A DNA stretch of 64,000 bases, taken from Pithys albifrons albifrons (taxonomy: Eukaryota; Chordata; Aves; Passeriformes; Thamnophilidae). The stretch spans positions 60,624,299 to 60,688,298 of the forward strand of contig NC_092461.1 of NCBI RefSeq assembly GCF_047495875.1, in the 5' to 3' direction. Below, piece by piece: positions 24,849-37,980 of this stretch. The notes beneath the pieces were generated by a model. That model made no database searches and was not told where the DNA came from. It worked only from the letters and a program-made list of their open reading frames with translations. The translations under genes were made by a program, and so were the position numbers. The stretch's first letter is position 1. Each line of letters opens with the position of its first letter.

Positions 24849-27800
24849 AAGATGAAGCTTTATTTTTTGTTTGGCTAACAAAAATCTTATTAAATGATCT
24901 GTAAATTACAAACTTATGTAAGTAAAAATCTGACAGATCTGGACAATTTAGCATGTCTTTATTTTTTTTTATAAAACAGAACAATGAAAGTCTTCATATG
25001 TTTTTTGTAATTATATGGTGAAACAAAAGGACAATATCTTTTTCCAGAGTGTTACTTCTATCATTTATTTCATAATCTACTTACACTATAGAGAACAAAA
25101 AGTGCACAATGTTTTTGTGTCTAAAACCAAATGAGAACATAGTCCCCATAAGACTGAGCTTCTTCAATTTCCATTCATAGCAGGGGACTTAGCACCTCAA
25201 AAGAATCAAGTATGAAAAGAAGGTCATGGCATTTTCAAGAAAAGGAAAATGAAAGCAACTTCTTTATTCCCATCTCCCTAAATGGTTCTTTTTCACTATG
25301 GACATAGTGTTTTATTTCTGTACCAATATGCTTTGTTATTAAAGACAGACAGATGCAAGCTATTCTTTAATAAAGAAAATCAAATCTCTGAGGAAATGGT
25401 ATTCTAAATGTGAATTGTCAGTCTAAGGGAGAGGGGAAAATCTAGGGCAGTATTTTATGACAGGAAGAATAATGCAAATGCATTTTCCATTCTACCACAG
25501 AAGATCCACTTCTCTGGGTGATAATTTTCAGAGCTCTGAGATCTTCTTTTAAAAATAATTTTCACTGAGTGGGTATGTACAATGCTCTCATCCATGGGAG
25601 TGCATTATTAAATAATTATCCAGTAACAGGACAGCTTAACTGTTATGGTTTTGGCAAAAAGTAGAACTAAAAACAGCAAGTCCAATGCTGATAAACAGCT
25701 GACTATTTTGACCAGTGGTTTTTTTAACTTGGAGGGAGCTGAAGAATAATGAACTTAGTTCTGTATATACATCTTGAGCCAGGCATCTGAAAAAAAAATA
25801 ATTGCAAAAATACAGACCCAGTGTAGCTATACTAAGCTTCTCTGTCTGTCCAGAAAGAAATTCTGAATAAGGTCTGATGTACGTATTTTCCCTTTTCTGT
25901 AACATTTTGTGCGTGTTTGTCAGAGGGTAGTAGCTGCTGTCCTGTTTAGCCAACAGCAGCAGCTGCAAGTGTTCCTCAATAAATGTCTTGGTGAGCTGAA
26001 CAGGGGTCTGTTCCTATTTGTCTTGACTATGTAAGTATTTATTACTCTTTGTGCTGCTCAGTCCTCTTCTCTCTTCTATCTCTAGGAGTGAAGCAAGCAG
26101 AGAAATGCACTTTTGCCAGTCCTCAAAGAAATGAGTGCACCAAGCAGGCCACATAAATGGCTTCACCTCACAAGCCAAGAGGAAAGAGCATAAGGCTCTC
26201 AAGAGAGCCAAGTTCAGGACTTCCTCCAAACTTCCCATGCATGAGTTAAGCAGTAATGGCCAAATGAGCATGGGGTGATGAACAACCAGTGAGCCAAATG
26301 AAATAAACAGCTGCCAGTAACATAAGAAATTGTGAAATGAACAAAAAGAAAACCAAAGAGAAGTAAAGCTTCTGTGGTTCCCAGGGATCATAGTTCAGAG
26401 TTCTAACGCAAGGAGGATGTGCTTGCTGTTTTCTTACCTTCTTAAAGACCCTGAGGCCTCACAATTGCACCATATCTTTCCACAAAAGCTACCTGAACTG
26501 GTACAGTTTGCCACTAAAATGGCTAAAGTAGAAATATCATAAGCTTCATTTTTTTCCCAAAGCACCTTGGTTTTCAGACCACTAGGATCCTTGCTTGGAT
26601 CCTTTTTTGTAACATCGAACTGCCATCTGCTCGTGGAAGATGTATCACTGCCACAATTAATACAACACATTATTTCACAGTATGTGTGCACAGGAAATCT
26701 GAATGCCATCGTGCCTGTAACTCTCTTGCTACACTGAGTGCTATCTGTTATACCATGATATTGCAGGACGGTATTGCCCACAAACCTCTTAGAGCCTTTA
26801 GTGTGCAAACTATCTCAACAGCATATGGTTTTGTTTTCCTACACCCACTGCAAGCTGAAAGATAAGTTATACATCCCTCTTTCAAACATCTGCAGTTATT
26901 TGAACCACCCTGTTCATCCCACCTGGCCTCCAGCTTCAGCTGGAAAATGGTATATAGGTCCCATATCGTATCAGCCAGTGCCATTTGGATGTCTGAGATG
27001 CCACTTGGAAACTCAAATCTCACAGGAGTAGCTGAATCAATCCTTACCTGACTCTTAGAAATAGAAACACTGAAATGTTTGTCATTACTGAGATTCTTTT
27101 TTATTTCCTTTTTCCCTTGCTCCTGTGTTCCACTCTTCCATTTATCATGTCTCTTTTTCCAATGACTTTTTCCCCATGTCTAGGTCCTCTCTTCCAGCAA
27201 TCGGCTTACAGTTAAAGTGAATGTGAACTACTGTCCCACTGAAAGGCTAAACTGTGAAGACCTGTAGGAGAGTTCCATCATGGTACCTCACAGAGTGCAG
27301 TGTAGGCATGAGCCAGTCTGCCCACTCTGTCTAGTGGAGTATGGCATGAGAGCAGCATAAAGCGTAAGTCATATTAAGTACACTGAGCTTAGATTACAGA
27401 TACTGACCCAAGGCCAGCCAGACCTCTGCTGTCTTGATTATGAGCCCTTTCTGCTTTTGAAAATACACTATAAAGGGACAACAACTCAAGTTTCTTGCCT
27501 AATGCCACTAGAATACTTTTTTTCAGAAGACAGCTTTTGTTTTTGTGATTTTTTTCCCAAAAGTCTCTTCAATCTTTAATTTCATAATGATCTGTATATT
27601 TTAAGGAATGATTGACTGACTTCCAAGAATACAATACATCAATTTGGCCAGTTACCTGCCATTATTTTATACTGCTACCATCAGTATTTCATCCAGCAGA
27701 CTGAAAGAAAGTAGCAGTCTTAAATATGCAGCTGAAGGAAATGGGAACAGTATCTTCAGTTGATGAAGGAAAGGAAGTTATTTCAAAAGATGTTTTCAAT

Positions 27801-30070
27801 GCAACATCTTAGAGCTTCCTGAATTAGCATGTATTTAGATTTGATTACTAAACACTGTATTTAAGAGGTAGTTTCCAGATACTTGGCTACAAAACAGTTC
27901 CAGATGTTGTCAGTTACACTGTGTGTTTATTAAGCCTTTTCGTATTTTCCATTTCAATGTGTGCTAAACTGCTGGTTTGTTTTATCCTCTTATTCTGATG
28001 TCAAAAAGGTTCAATGGCAGCAGAGACAATGGAAATAAAAACAGATTATAAAGGCATCCACATATCCAAAAGAGCCTTTAATTTTATTGTAGAAATTTCA
28101 TCTATTCAGTCAACAAGTCATAAAACCTACTGGACCAGATCTTCAAAAGATGTGTCTAGGTACAATGCCCTTTCAGATATACCAGTTTATAGCAGCAGGT
28201 GATCAATCCTCTGTTTGTGTTTGCAAAGCATGTTCACTCACATAAATGTCCATCCTCACAGTCCAGGATATATGCAGATCACTTAATGAAGTGCTTTCAC
28301 ATGCAGAGAACTTGCAGTCTGTGAATGAGCAGTTATGGAGGCAGTGTAAATTAGGGTTGCCTCTCTGAAGTCACAAAAGAATTATGCAGAAGATTGGATC
28401 AACTGTATCTCATTTATATATGGCATATATGCTCTGCAGGTGCAAGTGATATTTCCTACAAAATCATGATTGAATATTCAGTGACTGCATTTTGAAATGT
28501 GCCAACACAAAGGCTGAACTAATAAAAATGTATTAATTCTAATCATATTTAGATGCAAAGACAAGAAAACAATATGTATTCCTTCTGTAAAAAAACCAAA
28601 CCAAAACAAAACCAGAATTTCCATGATTTGGGGAATTGCTGATCTTTTTAGCAGCTAACAAATCCAGTTAACACTTTTCTCCAAATTAAAAAAAAAAAAG
28701 GTAAAACTTGCAATTTAAAGCTTTTGTAATTGTCATGACACAGACTGCTAAAAGCCAGGAAGTATTAATACTGCATCCTCAAACACAGGCAATACGTGAG
28801 ACTGTGACCTTTATTCTAAGACACAGACCCTTCTATGACTATACCAAGTCTGCTGCTCCTCATGTGCAAATTTTAGGCAATACACTATTTACAACATCTT
28901 GCAGCATCCCTTACACAATTTGCAGCATTTTTTTCTTTGATGGAAGGATTCAAACAGTAAAATCCACTCATGGAATTTTCATGTGTGAGAGAGTTGACTT
29001 TCTGAGTTTCATCCTTTATGAGGACACAGGGGTAAAATTGTCTCCACTTGTAGTTTCAGAAGGATTCCATTTGAACTCCTTGAACCCAAAGTTTTGTCTC
29101 AAAATACCTAATTTTAATATATTCTGCCCAGATTTAATCACACGGTTTATCAATTGAAACAAATTACACAGGTGTTTTAGTCACTTGACTTCCATTAAAA
29201 ATCTCTGTTATCCTGCATCTCTAAATAACCATTTCTACTTACTCTCAAAGACAGAAAAGCAGGTCCATAGTCCATACAAAGTTTGGTGATGAAATACTGT
29301 TCTTGAACTTTTCTTTGTTCTAGAAAAATTGAACATTTCCAGAATCTAAAAACAGCATAGTCAATGAAATGCACACTGATTGTTACACAGTCTTACCTAT
29401 TCTGTCTGAGAGATTTTGAAGAGTAGTGTACTTAGAGCTGACACATGAAGCAACAGGCCTCGTATTCAGGGAAATATCCATTTTAGGGTTTTATTATGAA
29501 TAGTAGAAGCTCCTAAGTCGACTGAGAGAAAAGACAGCAAAGAGAAGCTACTGACGATAAATATGGTCTTGTTAAATGGGTTAATGAGCCATAAAAGAGA
29601 GAAATAAATGCAAATGTAGAGAAAACTAGGAGAATGCGATCGTACAATAACCACAAGTAAATGTACTGTATAAGGAAGCTTAGAGCAAAATAACATAGAC
29701 TTGGAATAAACTGCAGGAGTAAGATGTAATTTCAGAGCAAAAGCAATTCTTTTTTGGCACTCACTTTGAGGTTTCTCTATGTGATTTCACTCTCCTCCTT
29801 ATTCTGCACTACTTGGGGCATGAACCTACTAAGATTTATGTCAGCTTATCTCTGGGAGTTAGCAATGTCCAATACTTGGGTACAAAATGCATTCCACCTG
29901 GCACATCTGTAGCAGGTGAACATGCTTAGCATTTTCAACTTTGCTCTGTTGAACTATCAGATTGTTCTTGCATATTTGTACCACTTGGTGGAATCTGAAT
30001 TTGTGATGATTGTGTAATTCTCCTGCTAGAACTCCCAGCAGCTCTTAGTTTTCTTCAACAGAGAATCACT
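24849..30070. other. AT-rich stretch with one weak coding candidate
   Basis: No retroelement was recognised. The only part that looks mildly protein-like is 26440-26808 on the minus strand, listed separately. A 149-codon frame at 28708-29157 starts with TTG and resembles nothing known. Confidence 0.5.
26440..26808 (-). CDS. Weak candidate: cysteine-rich open frame ending in a strong splice donor
   Basis: About 123 codons open on the minus strand. It has an uneven composition with nine cysteines clustered in CEIMCCINCGSD and in NCTSSGSFCGKIWCNC, plus a polar middle (WQFDVTKKDPSKDPSG). The frame runs into AGAAG|GTAAGA, an excellent minus-strand 5' splice site with the intron starting at about 26439. 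Against it, the frame begins with TTG, a TGA lies just upstream, and no convincing acceptor with a pyrimidine tract precedes it. An upstream minus-strand frame (26748-27023) overlaps in another phase, which could reflect a frameshifted decayed gene. I do not recognise any family; chance is a real possibility. Confidence 0.15.
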
Positions 30071-30739
30071 GCTGACACATATTTAACTTTACATTGACCA
30101 GGACCCCTAGGTCCCTTTCCATGACACTGCTTTTCAGCATCTCACTCCCCAGTCTGTCCAAACATCCAGGGTTGCCCCATCCCAGGTGCAGAATTTGGCA
30201 CTTCCCCTTGTTGACCTTTGTATGACTGGTAATTGCCCAGTCCTCTGATTTCCTGAGGTCTCCCTGCAGGGCCTTCCTGCCTTCAAGGCTCTCAAAAGCT
30301 CCTCCCCATTTTGTGTGGTCTGCAAACTTTCCAGTCCTATGTCCAAGTAATTTATGAAGATGTTGAAGAGCACAGGGCCGCAGCCAGAGGGCCAACATAT
30401 ATGTTCTGGTGGGCATCAGGCAAAGCATTGTCAACCCTTCAAGGGAGAGGATTGTCCTGCTCTGCTCTGCACTAGTGAGGCCTTACCTTGAATATTGTGT
30501 GCAGTTTTGGGCACCAAACTATAAGAAAGATACTAACCCAGAGTGGTAGCTGGCTACTGAACAGGCTCCCAGGGAAGTGGTCACAGCACCAAACTTGACA
30601 GAGTTCAAGAAGAGTTTGGATGATACTCTTGGGCACCTGGTGTGACTTGGGAATGGTCCTGTGCAGGGCTAAGAGTTAGATTCGATTCTTGTGGGTCCCT
30701 TTCAACTCAGCATAATGTGTGATTCTGTGATTCTATAAT
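30071..30739 (+). mobile_element. CR1 LINE with inverted 5' part
   Basis: Two CR1 pieces lie head to head. The left piece (30071 to about 30380) is CR1 on the minus strand: the complement reads [10 protein letters not shown], a decayed FADHTKWGG, CQILHLGWGNPG and ERDLGVLVNVKLNM. The right piece (about 30395-30739) is CR1 on the plus strand. It starts a few tens of bases downstream in CR1 order (a GCIR..SIAS-like block, then [17 protein letters not shown]), has an internal deletion near 30540, and ends in TGTGATTCTGTGATTCT, the CR1 tail. The two pieces are adjacent in the element but opposite in the genome, as twin-primed reverse transcription would leave them. Two independent insertions are the alternative. 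Confidence 0.8.
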
Positions 30740-32965
30740 CCTTGCAGCATTGCCAATACAAAGCCTTCACTAATGTGTATGTTAATATTTTTCAAAGCCC
30801 ATGTAAATTCTCTATGAAGAGCAGAATTCCTTGCATCCCTGTTGCCTTCATTGCTTCCCACTCATGTTTTTGTGACATTGGAATCTTAGAAAAGTAGATC
30901 TGAAAGAGAACTGAAGAATTCATCCAGTCTATACCATTGATCTCCTCTCTTTCTTCCACGGACAACTCAGGAAGTTACAGCAAAACCGCTCTCTCAGTAT
31001 ACACATGAGAAGAATCTGTTCTGTAAAGACTACAAGCTCTGCAATGGTAGCTTTAGGAAAAAACAGTAGGCAGACAACCTGCCCATATTATTTAGGATTT
31101 GAAACAGTCTCTGCGAAGAGTAAGATATTCACATTTGGGTCCAGCAAGAAGCTACTGGCAAAGGTCCCAAATGCCACAGTGAAACAAGTTTACCCATGAA
31201 GGTGAAGCTCCTGTAGAAGCAAGATGGATACTCTGCCCAGAAGTATTGGGAACTTGTATAAATGAATAGAAAGGTAGCCTTAACATCAGCAAACGTTGTT
31301 TCTTCAAAATACCCCATAGAGAAAATTGCTTACAGGAATCTGAAAAAGGCATTTCACGACATTTTCCTGTTTCACCATTTCTCTCCCTTGGGTTTCTCAC
31401 CAAGTGGGAGTGGTTTGGTTTGTTATTCTGCAGCCAAAGGTTTTGAGAACCATTTGAATTGCTTACTGCTCTTAGTCATAAAAAACGCCTTTAAAAGCCC
31501 TCTCAAAACACAATCCCTGTAAAGTTTTGTAACCGTCTCATTACAACTTCCCAAGAATTCACAGTCAAACTCTTTAATCACATTAGACATTCATGAAAAT
31601 AAAGTATGTAAAGCCCACTTTTAAACATTCTAAACCATGATGTTGCTGAACTTCATCTCTGTCCCATCAGTCTTGCTGAACTGTTGCTTTCAGTTCCTTT
31701 TGTACTTGGCCTGCATTTAGAGTAAAATCAATTGCTCAGTTATCCCCACAGCTGTGACATCTCACACAGACAATAACAACTGAGGAACACAAACCTTACT
31801 CCTTATACAAAATCATAGAAGATAGGTGTTGTATTCTGGAATTAACTAATTTGCTTTAGAAATATTGCACTTTGTGTTTGGTCTTTTGAATTCTCCTGAA
31901 TAATTCCTCTGCACAGGACCACGGCTAACCAAAATAGCTTTCAAAGTTAACAAGAGCACATCTTCCTTTGTGACCTAGATTGTCCTCATCATTGGTAACG
32001 CTTCTACCAACCCTTGCATTTCAAAATCTTCAAAAAAGGCAAGCAAGTCTCAAGAGAAATATACTCTCTCTAATTCTCCTAATATATCAGGATGTTTGAA
32101 AAGGGAATCTCTTCATTTTCCTGAGGAATATTGAGCTGCATTTATTGCCAGTATTATGAATAGGAAAATAATCCCTATCGTTAACTAATATAATGAGATA
32201 AATGGAACTTTATTACATAATTCAAGCTAGGCTTAATAACTTGGCTATAAATAGTGAGAATTACAGTGTCGCTGGCATACTTACACTCCATGACTTCACT
32301 GTAAATGATTAGAAGGTCATACTAAGTTAAACTCAACTCAAATCTCTCCTTTATTATGATACTTTTGCAAAAATTAACCTCATTTTGGAGCCTAACAAAG
32401 TATCTCTGTTTACTCCTCATTCAGAAAGAAACATGCCCACTGTGGTAATTTTATTGTACTGGATGTCATTAATGTCAAGATGTACATTTGCTGGAGCAAA
32501 AAATAGTTTTTATTTTGAAGATCTGTTGAAGGTGGGAGACATAGAGTGTAAGCAACTACTTCTTTTTTTCACAGAGATGTAAACTTGCTGCCACTCCAAA
32601 AATCCCTCATCTGGGAGACCAACACAGGTTTTTTCTTGATGATATATACTCAGCTGACAGATCATGTCCTGATGTGTCAGTCTCAGGACTTTTCAGAGTT
32701 ATCACCTCTGTTAGGAAACCAGGACTCCGTGTCCCTTGTTAGGAAATACTTAGATGATTGGTATTTTTAAGGAGAGAAAATGTAAGAGTGTGTTAACCCA
32801 ATATGAGACTTAATTCACAGTTCTCTGTTTTCTACACCTTTTATGGAACTTTCAGCACTTCACAATATGGTCTCATTTCCCAAGACACTTTTTTGGCAAT
32901 AGTATATAAAAACAGTTATATTCTTCCTTCTGAAGTAAGACAGGAACAAAACTCTCTGTAAATAC
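30740..32965. other. No recognised gene; possible old LINE tail at the left
   Basis: About 30885-30960 reads ATCTTAGAAAAGTAGATCTGAAAGAG...CATCCAGTCTATACC, similar to the complement of an old CR1-type 3' end and to the segment near 37540-37640. The rest is AT-rich with short open frames only. Confidence 0.5.
30885..30960 (-). mobile_element. Probable old CR1-type LINE 3' tail
   Basis: The GAAAAGTAGATCTGAAAGAGAACTG...ATCCAGTCTATACC pattern is that of a decayed minus-strand LINE 3' end. It is short and diverged, so only an alignment can settle the family. Confidence 0.4.
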
Positions 32966-33000
32966 AGGGGGGAAAAAGAAAAGAAAAAAAAAAAAGGAAA
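32966..33000 (+). repeat. A-rich tract
   Basis: GGGGGGAAAAAGAAAAG followed by A runs. Low-complexity DNA. Confidence 0.8.
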
Positions 33001-36000
33001 GCACAAAGAACACTATAGAATACAGTGTAAGTGGTGAAAGAAACCGTCATTGGAATTTCCAAGGGCTTTATTCATCATTTATTACAAGGTTTCACCATAT
33101 GCTTTCCCCTAGTTTAATCTTGGACACTTGTATCAATATTATTTGAAATGCAATCACCAAACACAAGCAAAAATATTGACCATAACAGTGACTAGACTCC
33201 GGACTCAGACAAAGTTTCATTTAGCTGTTTCTTGAGTTAGTCAAAGATATTTCAAAAGACTAATAAACAGAGCCATTGTGCCATATACAGCAGCAAATAA
33301 TGACAATAACACATTGGTTTCCCTTTGATTCTTCCAGTTTTTTGGGTACATTTGCAACTAGTGCTCAAATGCCCTTTCAAACACACTCAGTAGCCTGTGG
33401 AAAAAAAAAAACAACAGAATAAAACTATAGAGAAATATACAATTTTCACTTTCTGGATTTAAAAAAGCATAGGTTCTGGAGTTTGGTACCACATCAGCAA
33501 CATTAAAAAGATGTTTTGGTTTTATGATGCCTCAGTAAAGATTAGTGAAAACTATATGCTGGAATTACAGCTATGGTCAGTCTTTATTAACAGCAAGGTT
33601 TAAAAATAATACAATAAGGAGGCTGTGAGGGGAGGCAAAGAAATGTATCTTTTCCCCAGACAGACTGCTGAAGCCAACTTACCCTAATAACAATTGCATT
33701 GAACTGGATTGCTCCAGAGGATTTACATCCTTAGAGTCTCTGACTCTTCTAGTTTTCATCTACAATAAATCATAGGGTGGTGTCTTACTAACTAAAGAGA
33801 GAGAAATGCTGTTAATAGTTTCCAAACAGACGGAAAATTTACTGGAATTCATGGGTCACAAAATCCAAGCACAGAAAGTAAAATCATTATTATGGCTTTG
33901 AACACTACTATCATATCATTGATAAACCTTGATACTCCATACAGACTTACTTGGCTGTATTAACAGAACCACCTCCTTTAGCAAAAGAGAACCACATGCA
34001 ACCTTCACTTTGATTCATATTTGGAGAATTAATTTGTTTTCTACTAACATAAACTCAAGCATAGATATACCAGCAGTAACCAAGCTCTTTGTGTATCATC
34101 AGAATCCTTGGTGGCTCTTGGCTGTGCACTGATGTGCAAATTTTATCCACAACTTCTTAGTTTTGCCTCAAAACATGGGTATAAAAGCAATGTTGAACAC
34201 ATCAGCAAATAAATAGGAGTCCTATTTATTAATCCTCTACATAATTTTTTGAATAATCAATCATATAACTCTAAGAGTGAGCATTTTCACAAATATTTCT
34301 TCTTTAACCGCACATACGACATGTGCATTTCATAATATTGATTTCACTCTTTCATAATTGAGTACAGTTCTGTCCCTACCTCTATGCCAGAAAGGCCACA
34401 ACAGCAACAAAAACATACAATAATCACTCTGTAAAAGAATGTGATTGCAAGTTGTTTCCCTTGGAAATAGAGACAACTTCAAGATTTTTCCAGTCTTCTA
34501 TAAAAGCTCACCTAATAGGAATCTTAAATGAAATCTACACAAAAACAGTATCTTCTATACACAAAGACATAATACCTGTTATGATAAATACAGTACACAA
34601 TGTAGTCCATTATGAGAATATCATATTTCCAAGATTTTGTCATCAGAATGAAGTTTTGCTGATGGTTTTGCAGTATTTTAAATGTGCTCTCCAGGTGCTT
34701 TGCTAATTTTAAACTTATTCCTGGAATTTTTAGCCATTTTTGTTCTTTTTATTGAAAAACAATTTATTCCAGTTCTCCTTTTTATGAAAGAAATCCATTT
34801 TCTTTCTTTTATCTTCAATTTATTCATGTAACTCCTTTATAAAATCCTATTTTCAGTGTAACTTCAGTAATTCCAGTGGGTATCCCTAAACACATGAGGC
34901 AAGCCATCCCAGGGCACAAGCCTGAGCTTAAGTACAGCATTCTTCAACATAGCTGTTAGCATTGAGGCCAGCCCATTGACACAGTTTAGGCTCATGCCAG
35001 AAGAAGCAGTAGTCTCTCAACCAAGGCTCAAGAGTGGTTTGTGGAATCCTGTGAACCAGTGACAGATTCCAGTGGGCAGCAGGGATGAGGCCATCTTGGT
35101 TTGTGGAGGAAGAGTGCACCACGGTCTGATGACAGCCTTGTGCTACCTCTCAGGTTCAGAGGCAGAGAATGGGTCTTTCCCCATTTTGTTTACCAGAAAA
35201 AGGCAATCAGCAAATCATCTGAGTGTCTAAGCATAAACAAGCATATTCATATTTGCTGTAGAGGGCACCAGGCTCTTACTCATCTCCTGGAAAGTTTACA
35301 CAAACTGTAGAGAAACTTGCAGTGTCTGAACAGAAAAATCTCCCAGAACAATCCCTAAATGCCAGCATCAAGGAGGCAGCTTAGAAGATCTCAGCTGGCT
35401 CTAAACATGCTGAAGCCACACACCACTTACGTGCTGATACACACTATCTCCTGTGAACTGTGACTTTCATCCTCAGGGCTGGCAATTGCTTTAGACCATG
35501 TGCCGAAAGTGCTGAATCCCAGCAGTGGTACATCATACCCCAGGGTTGCATGGTCCCACACTGCTGTGCTTCTCCAGTTCAGACTTAATTAGGGTGATCT
35601 TGGCCAATAGGATGGAGCTCTCACTTTGGAAGGGCTCTAGAGCTTCACTTGATGCCTCCACCCATGTAAGTATTCTACTTGTAACAAAATGTCTGAAAAG
35701 GTCAATGCAGGAGCAAGCTAGAGCCTGTTTTTAAAAGATGTTGTTCACACAGCCTAAAAATCTATGTGTGTTTTCCCTAATATTAGTCCTTAATCTTGTT
35801 CCAGGCCCTCTGAACTAGAAAAAATAAATAAATTGGTCTTCTAGAACAGAAACCATGAACCTTTACACCAAGGTCCACACATTACACAACAATTTCTAAA
35901 AGGCAGAGCAATTTCTCTAGGCTGTTGGGGAAATGCGAGCAGTCATCTGGGACAAAAATAAAGGCTTTTTTTTTTTTTTACAAATGAGCAGTGAGTAGGA

Positions 36001-36914
36001 TGGGAATGCAGCTCCCACTGAAAGTCAATGGGAGTTGAGACTTGAAGTGATTCTGAACCCTTTGAAATTCTCAGTTTAGTTTAGCAACACAAAACCACTT
36101 AATAAATCACAAGACCAGTGAGGGAAAGGGAAAAAAGGGAAAACCTATCCCACATAAAACTGAAATTTCTACTGATTCCTTCTTAGGAAAATTTACTGGT
36201 AGTCCTTTCTTCTCTGAAAATAAAAATCCTTCTATTAAAACAAAAAGAAATCACAGCTTTTTTGGCATTTATAGTTTAAAATATCCATGATTCAGTCTCC
36301 ACATTGTTGTTACAAACAGCATCTCTGCTCTAGAAAACAAAGCAAGAACCAGACACTCACCAAAGGCATCAAGATTAAAAGTATTCGCACTAGAATAAAG
36401 GCAACATGGGAGAGAACAGCTAATTCATCTGATGATAATATTTAACATTCATGTCTCAGTAGGAAGGTAGAAATAAAAGCTAAACTATTTTTGTGAGCTG
36501 ACTTGATCCGTTTTACATCATTTTCAAATGCCAAATCCTGAGAAGTTGCAACCAGTCCTTACACTAGTTCTTCCAGCTGACACATGGAGTCTACTCAAGA
36601 AAAAGAATTCTCTATCTCAAAAGACTGATACAACAACTTCTGGACAAGAAAACTTTATCTAGACTTACAGATTAACTCCTTTTATTGCTGGCATTAAGAA
36701 ACTAGACAGTCCCTCTAAAAGCAATTATTCCCTGAACAGCTGCCGTGGTCAAGTAAAAAGACATTCAGTAGCGGGGTAAGTTTTGATATTTCTTCTGCTT
36801 GTTGGACCATTCACAGGACAGAGTCATGATATGACAGGACATTTGGGGGCAATCTTGATAAAGTAGAAAAACAAATGTCTTTCTTTGCTTCTCTGAACTT
36901 CCAAGCAATACACT
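33001..36914. other. No recognised gene or element
   Basis: A slightly GC-richer part at about 34870-35740 carries several 60-70 codon open frames, none with recognisable relatives. A poly-T run lies at about 35967-35981. Confidence 0.5.
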
Positions 36915-37116
36915 ATGTATTGCTTTCCAGTCTATTTTTTCCTGTGTACACCAAATCACTTCCCTTTTCACCACCATCTAGAAATGTTGCCTCCCTCTAT
37001 AAGACCATTGATTTGTAACATCTGAGCCCAGATCTCCTAGAGTGTGAAATTCTTTTGTCTGCTGCTGACTTTTCTGTCCTAAAGAAAGATGTTACAACAT
37101 TACATTCAGGTTCTGG
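36915..37116 (+). repeat. Local direct duplication, copy A
   Basis: Matches 37701-37894 in order along its length: TGTATTGCTTT, CCTGTGTACACCAAAT, CACTTCC, TTTTCAC.ACCATC.AGAAAT, ATTTGTAACA, CAGATCT.CTAGAGT and TTC.G.TTCTGG. Copies differ by substitutions and small indels, so the duplication is not recent. No known repeat was recognised, so this is either a local segmental duplication or two copies of an unnamed family. Confidence 0.85.
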
Positions 37117-37540
37117 GCTGATACAAAGCTCTTTCTCTGGCCTTTTACCCATCCATGATCAAGCTTCTCCTCCTTTCTCACCGTATTTGGTTTGGGCTTT
37201 TTTTTTCCAGAGGCTTTCCTGTCTAACTCTAGCAGCTGTTTGTCCTTTATAGGCTCTGTCTTCCCACAGCTCACAGCTGCACCAACAGATTTTTCCAGCT
37301 ATCTGCCCAGTCTCTGAGTCTTTCTTTTGGCTCTCCAGCAAATCCAGAATCTCCACCTGCATCTCTGGGTTATCCCCAGCACTTAGAGTGAGATCTGGCT
37401 TTCATTTTACTGGCATCAATTTTTAATAGCAACACTCACTCTATTTTTTTTTATTTGTCTTCATTGGAACAAAGGAAAAGCTAAGACAAATATAAGAGGG
37501 AGCAAGGATGTTTTACTCTCAAGCACATGAATATAAATTG
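37117..37540. other. Pyrimidine-leaning spacer between duplicated copies
   Basis: Many short CT runs, and no gene or element recognised. It lies between the two copies of the direct duplication. Confidence 0.5.
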
Positions 37541-37640
37541 TAGAATTAGAGCAATTAAAGCTGAAAAAGACCTGCTGGCTATTTGGTCATCTCGTCTGTC
37601 CCTGCCAGTGTAGGACAGTTCCCCACTGTACTTTTAAGGG
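37541..37640 (-). mobile_element. Probable old CR1-type LINE 3' tail
   Basis: TAGAATTAGAGCAATTAAAGCTGAAAAAGACCTGC...GTCTGTCCCTGCCAGTGTAGGAC resembles a decayed minus-strand LINE 3' end of the same type as 30885-30960. Family assignment is uncertain. Confidence 0.45.
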
Positions 37641-37700
37641 CAATAAAGCATGTAAAATTAATGGTTATTTGACCTTTTACTATGGTTCACAATGACAGTA

Positions 37701-37894
37701 CTGTATTGCTTTTCTATTTTTTTCCCTGTGTACACCAAATTACCTTCATCACTTCCTTTTTCACTACCATCCAGAAATATTGCTTCCTTCTGAAACATCA
37801 ATTTGTAACACCAGATCTTCTAGAGTATGGAAGTTTTTCTCTGATCTTGACTTGATCTGTCTACTAAAAGAGAAACACATACTTCAGATTCTGG
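37701..37894 (+). repeat. Local direct duplication, copy B
   Basis: Second copy of 36915-37116 in the same orientation, offset about 785 bp. It has a short extra segment (TACCTTCATC) and lacks a few bases (ATAAGACC) relative to copy A. Confidence 0.85.
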
Positions 37895-37980
37895 AATCTA
37901 AAACATTTGTAAAGAGCAGGAGCAGCAATAAGTTAAAGGAGAGCTCCTTATTCTTCAGTTGCTGATTCCTTTGTCCTCTC

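Noticed and set aside
28708..29157. 149-codon plus-strand open frame
   Set aside because: Starts with TTG, has no recognisable domain, no splice signals noted, and is within the range expected by chance in 64 kb.
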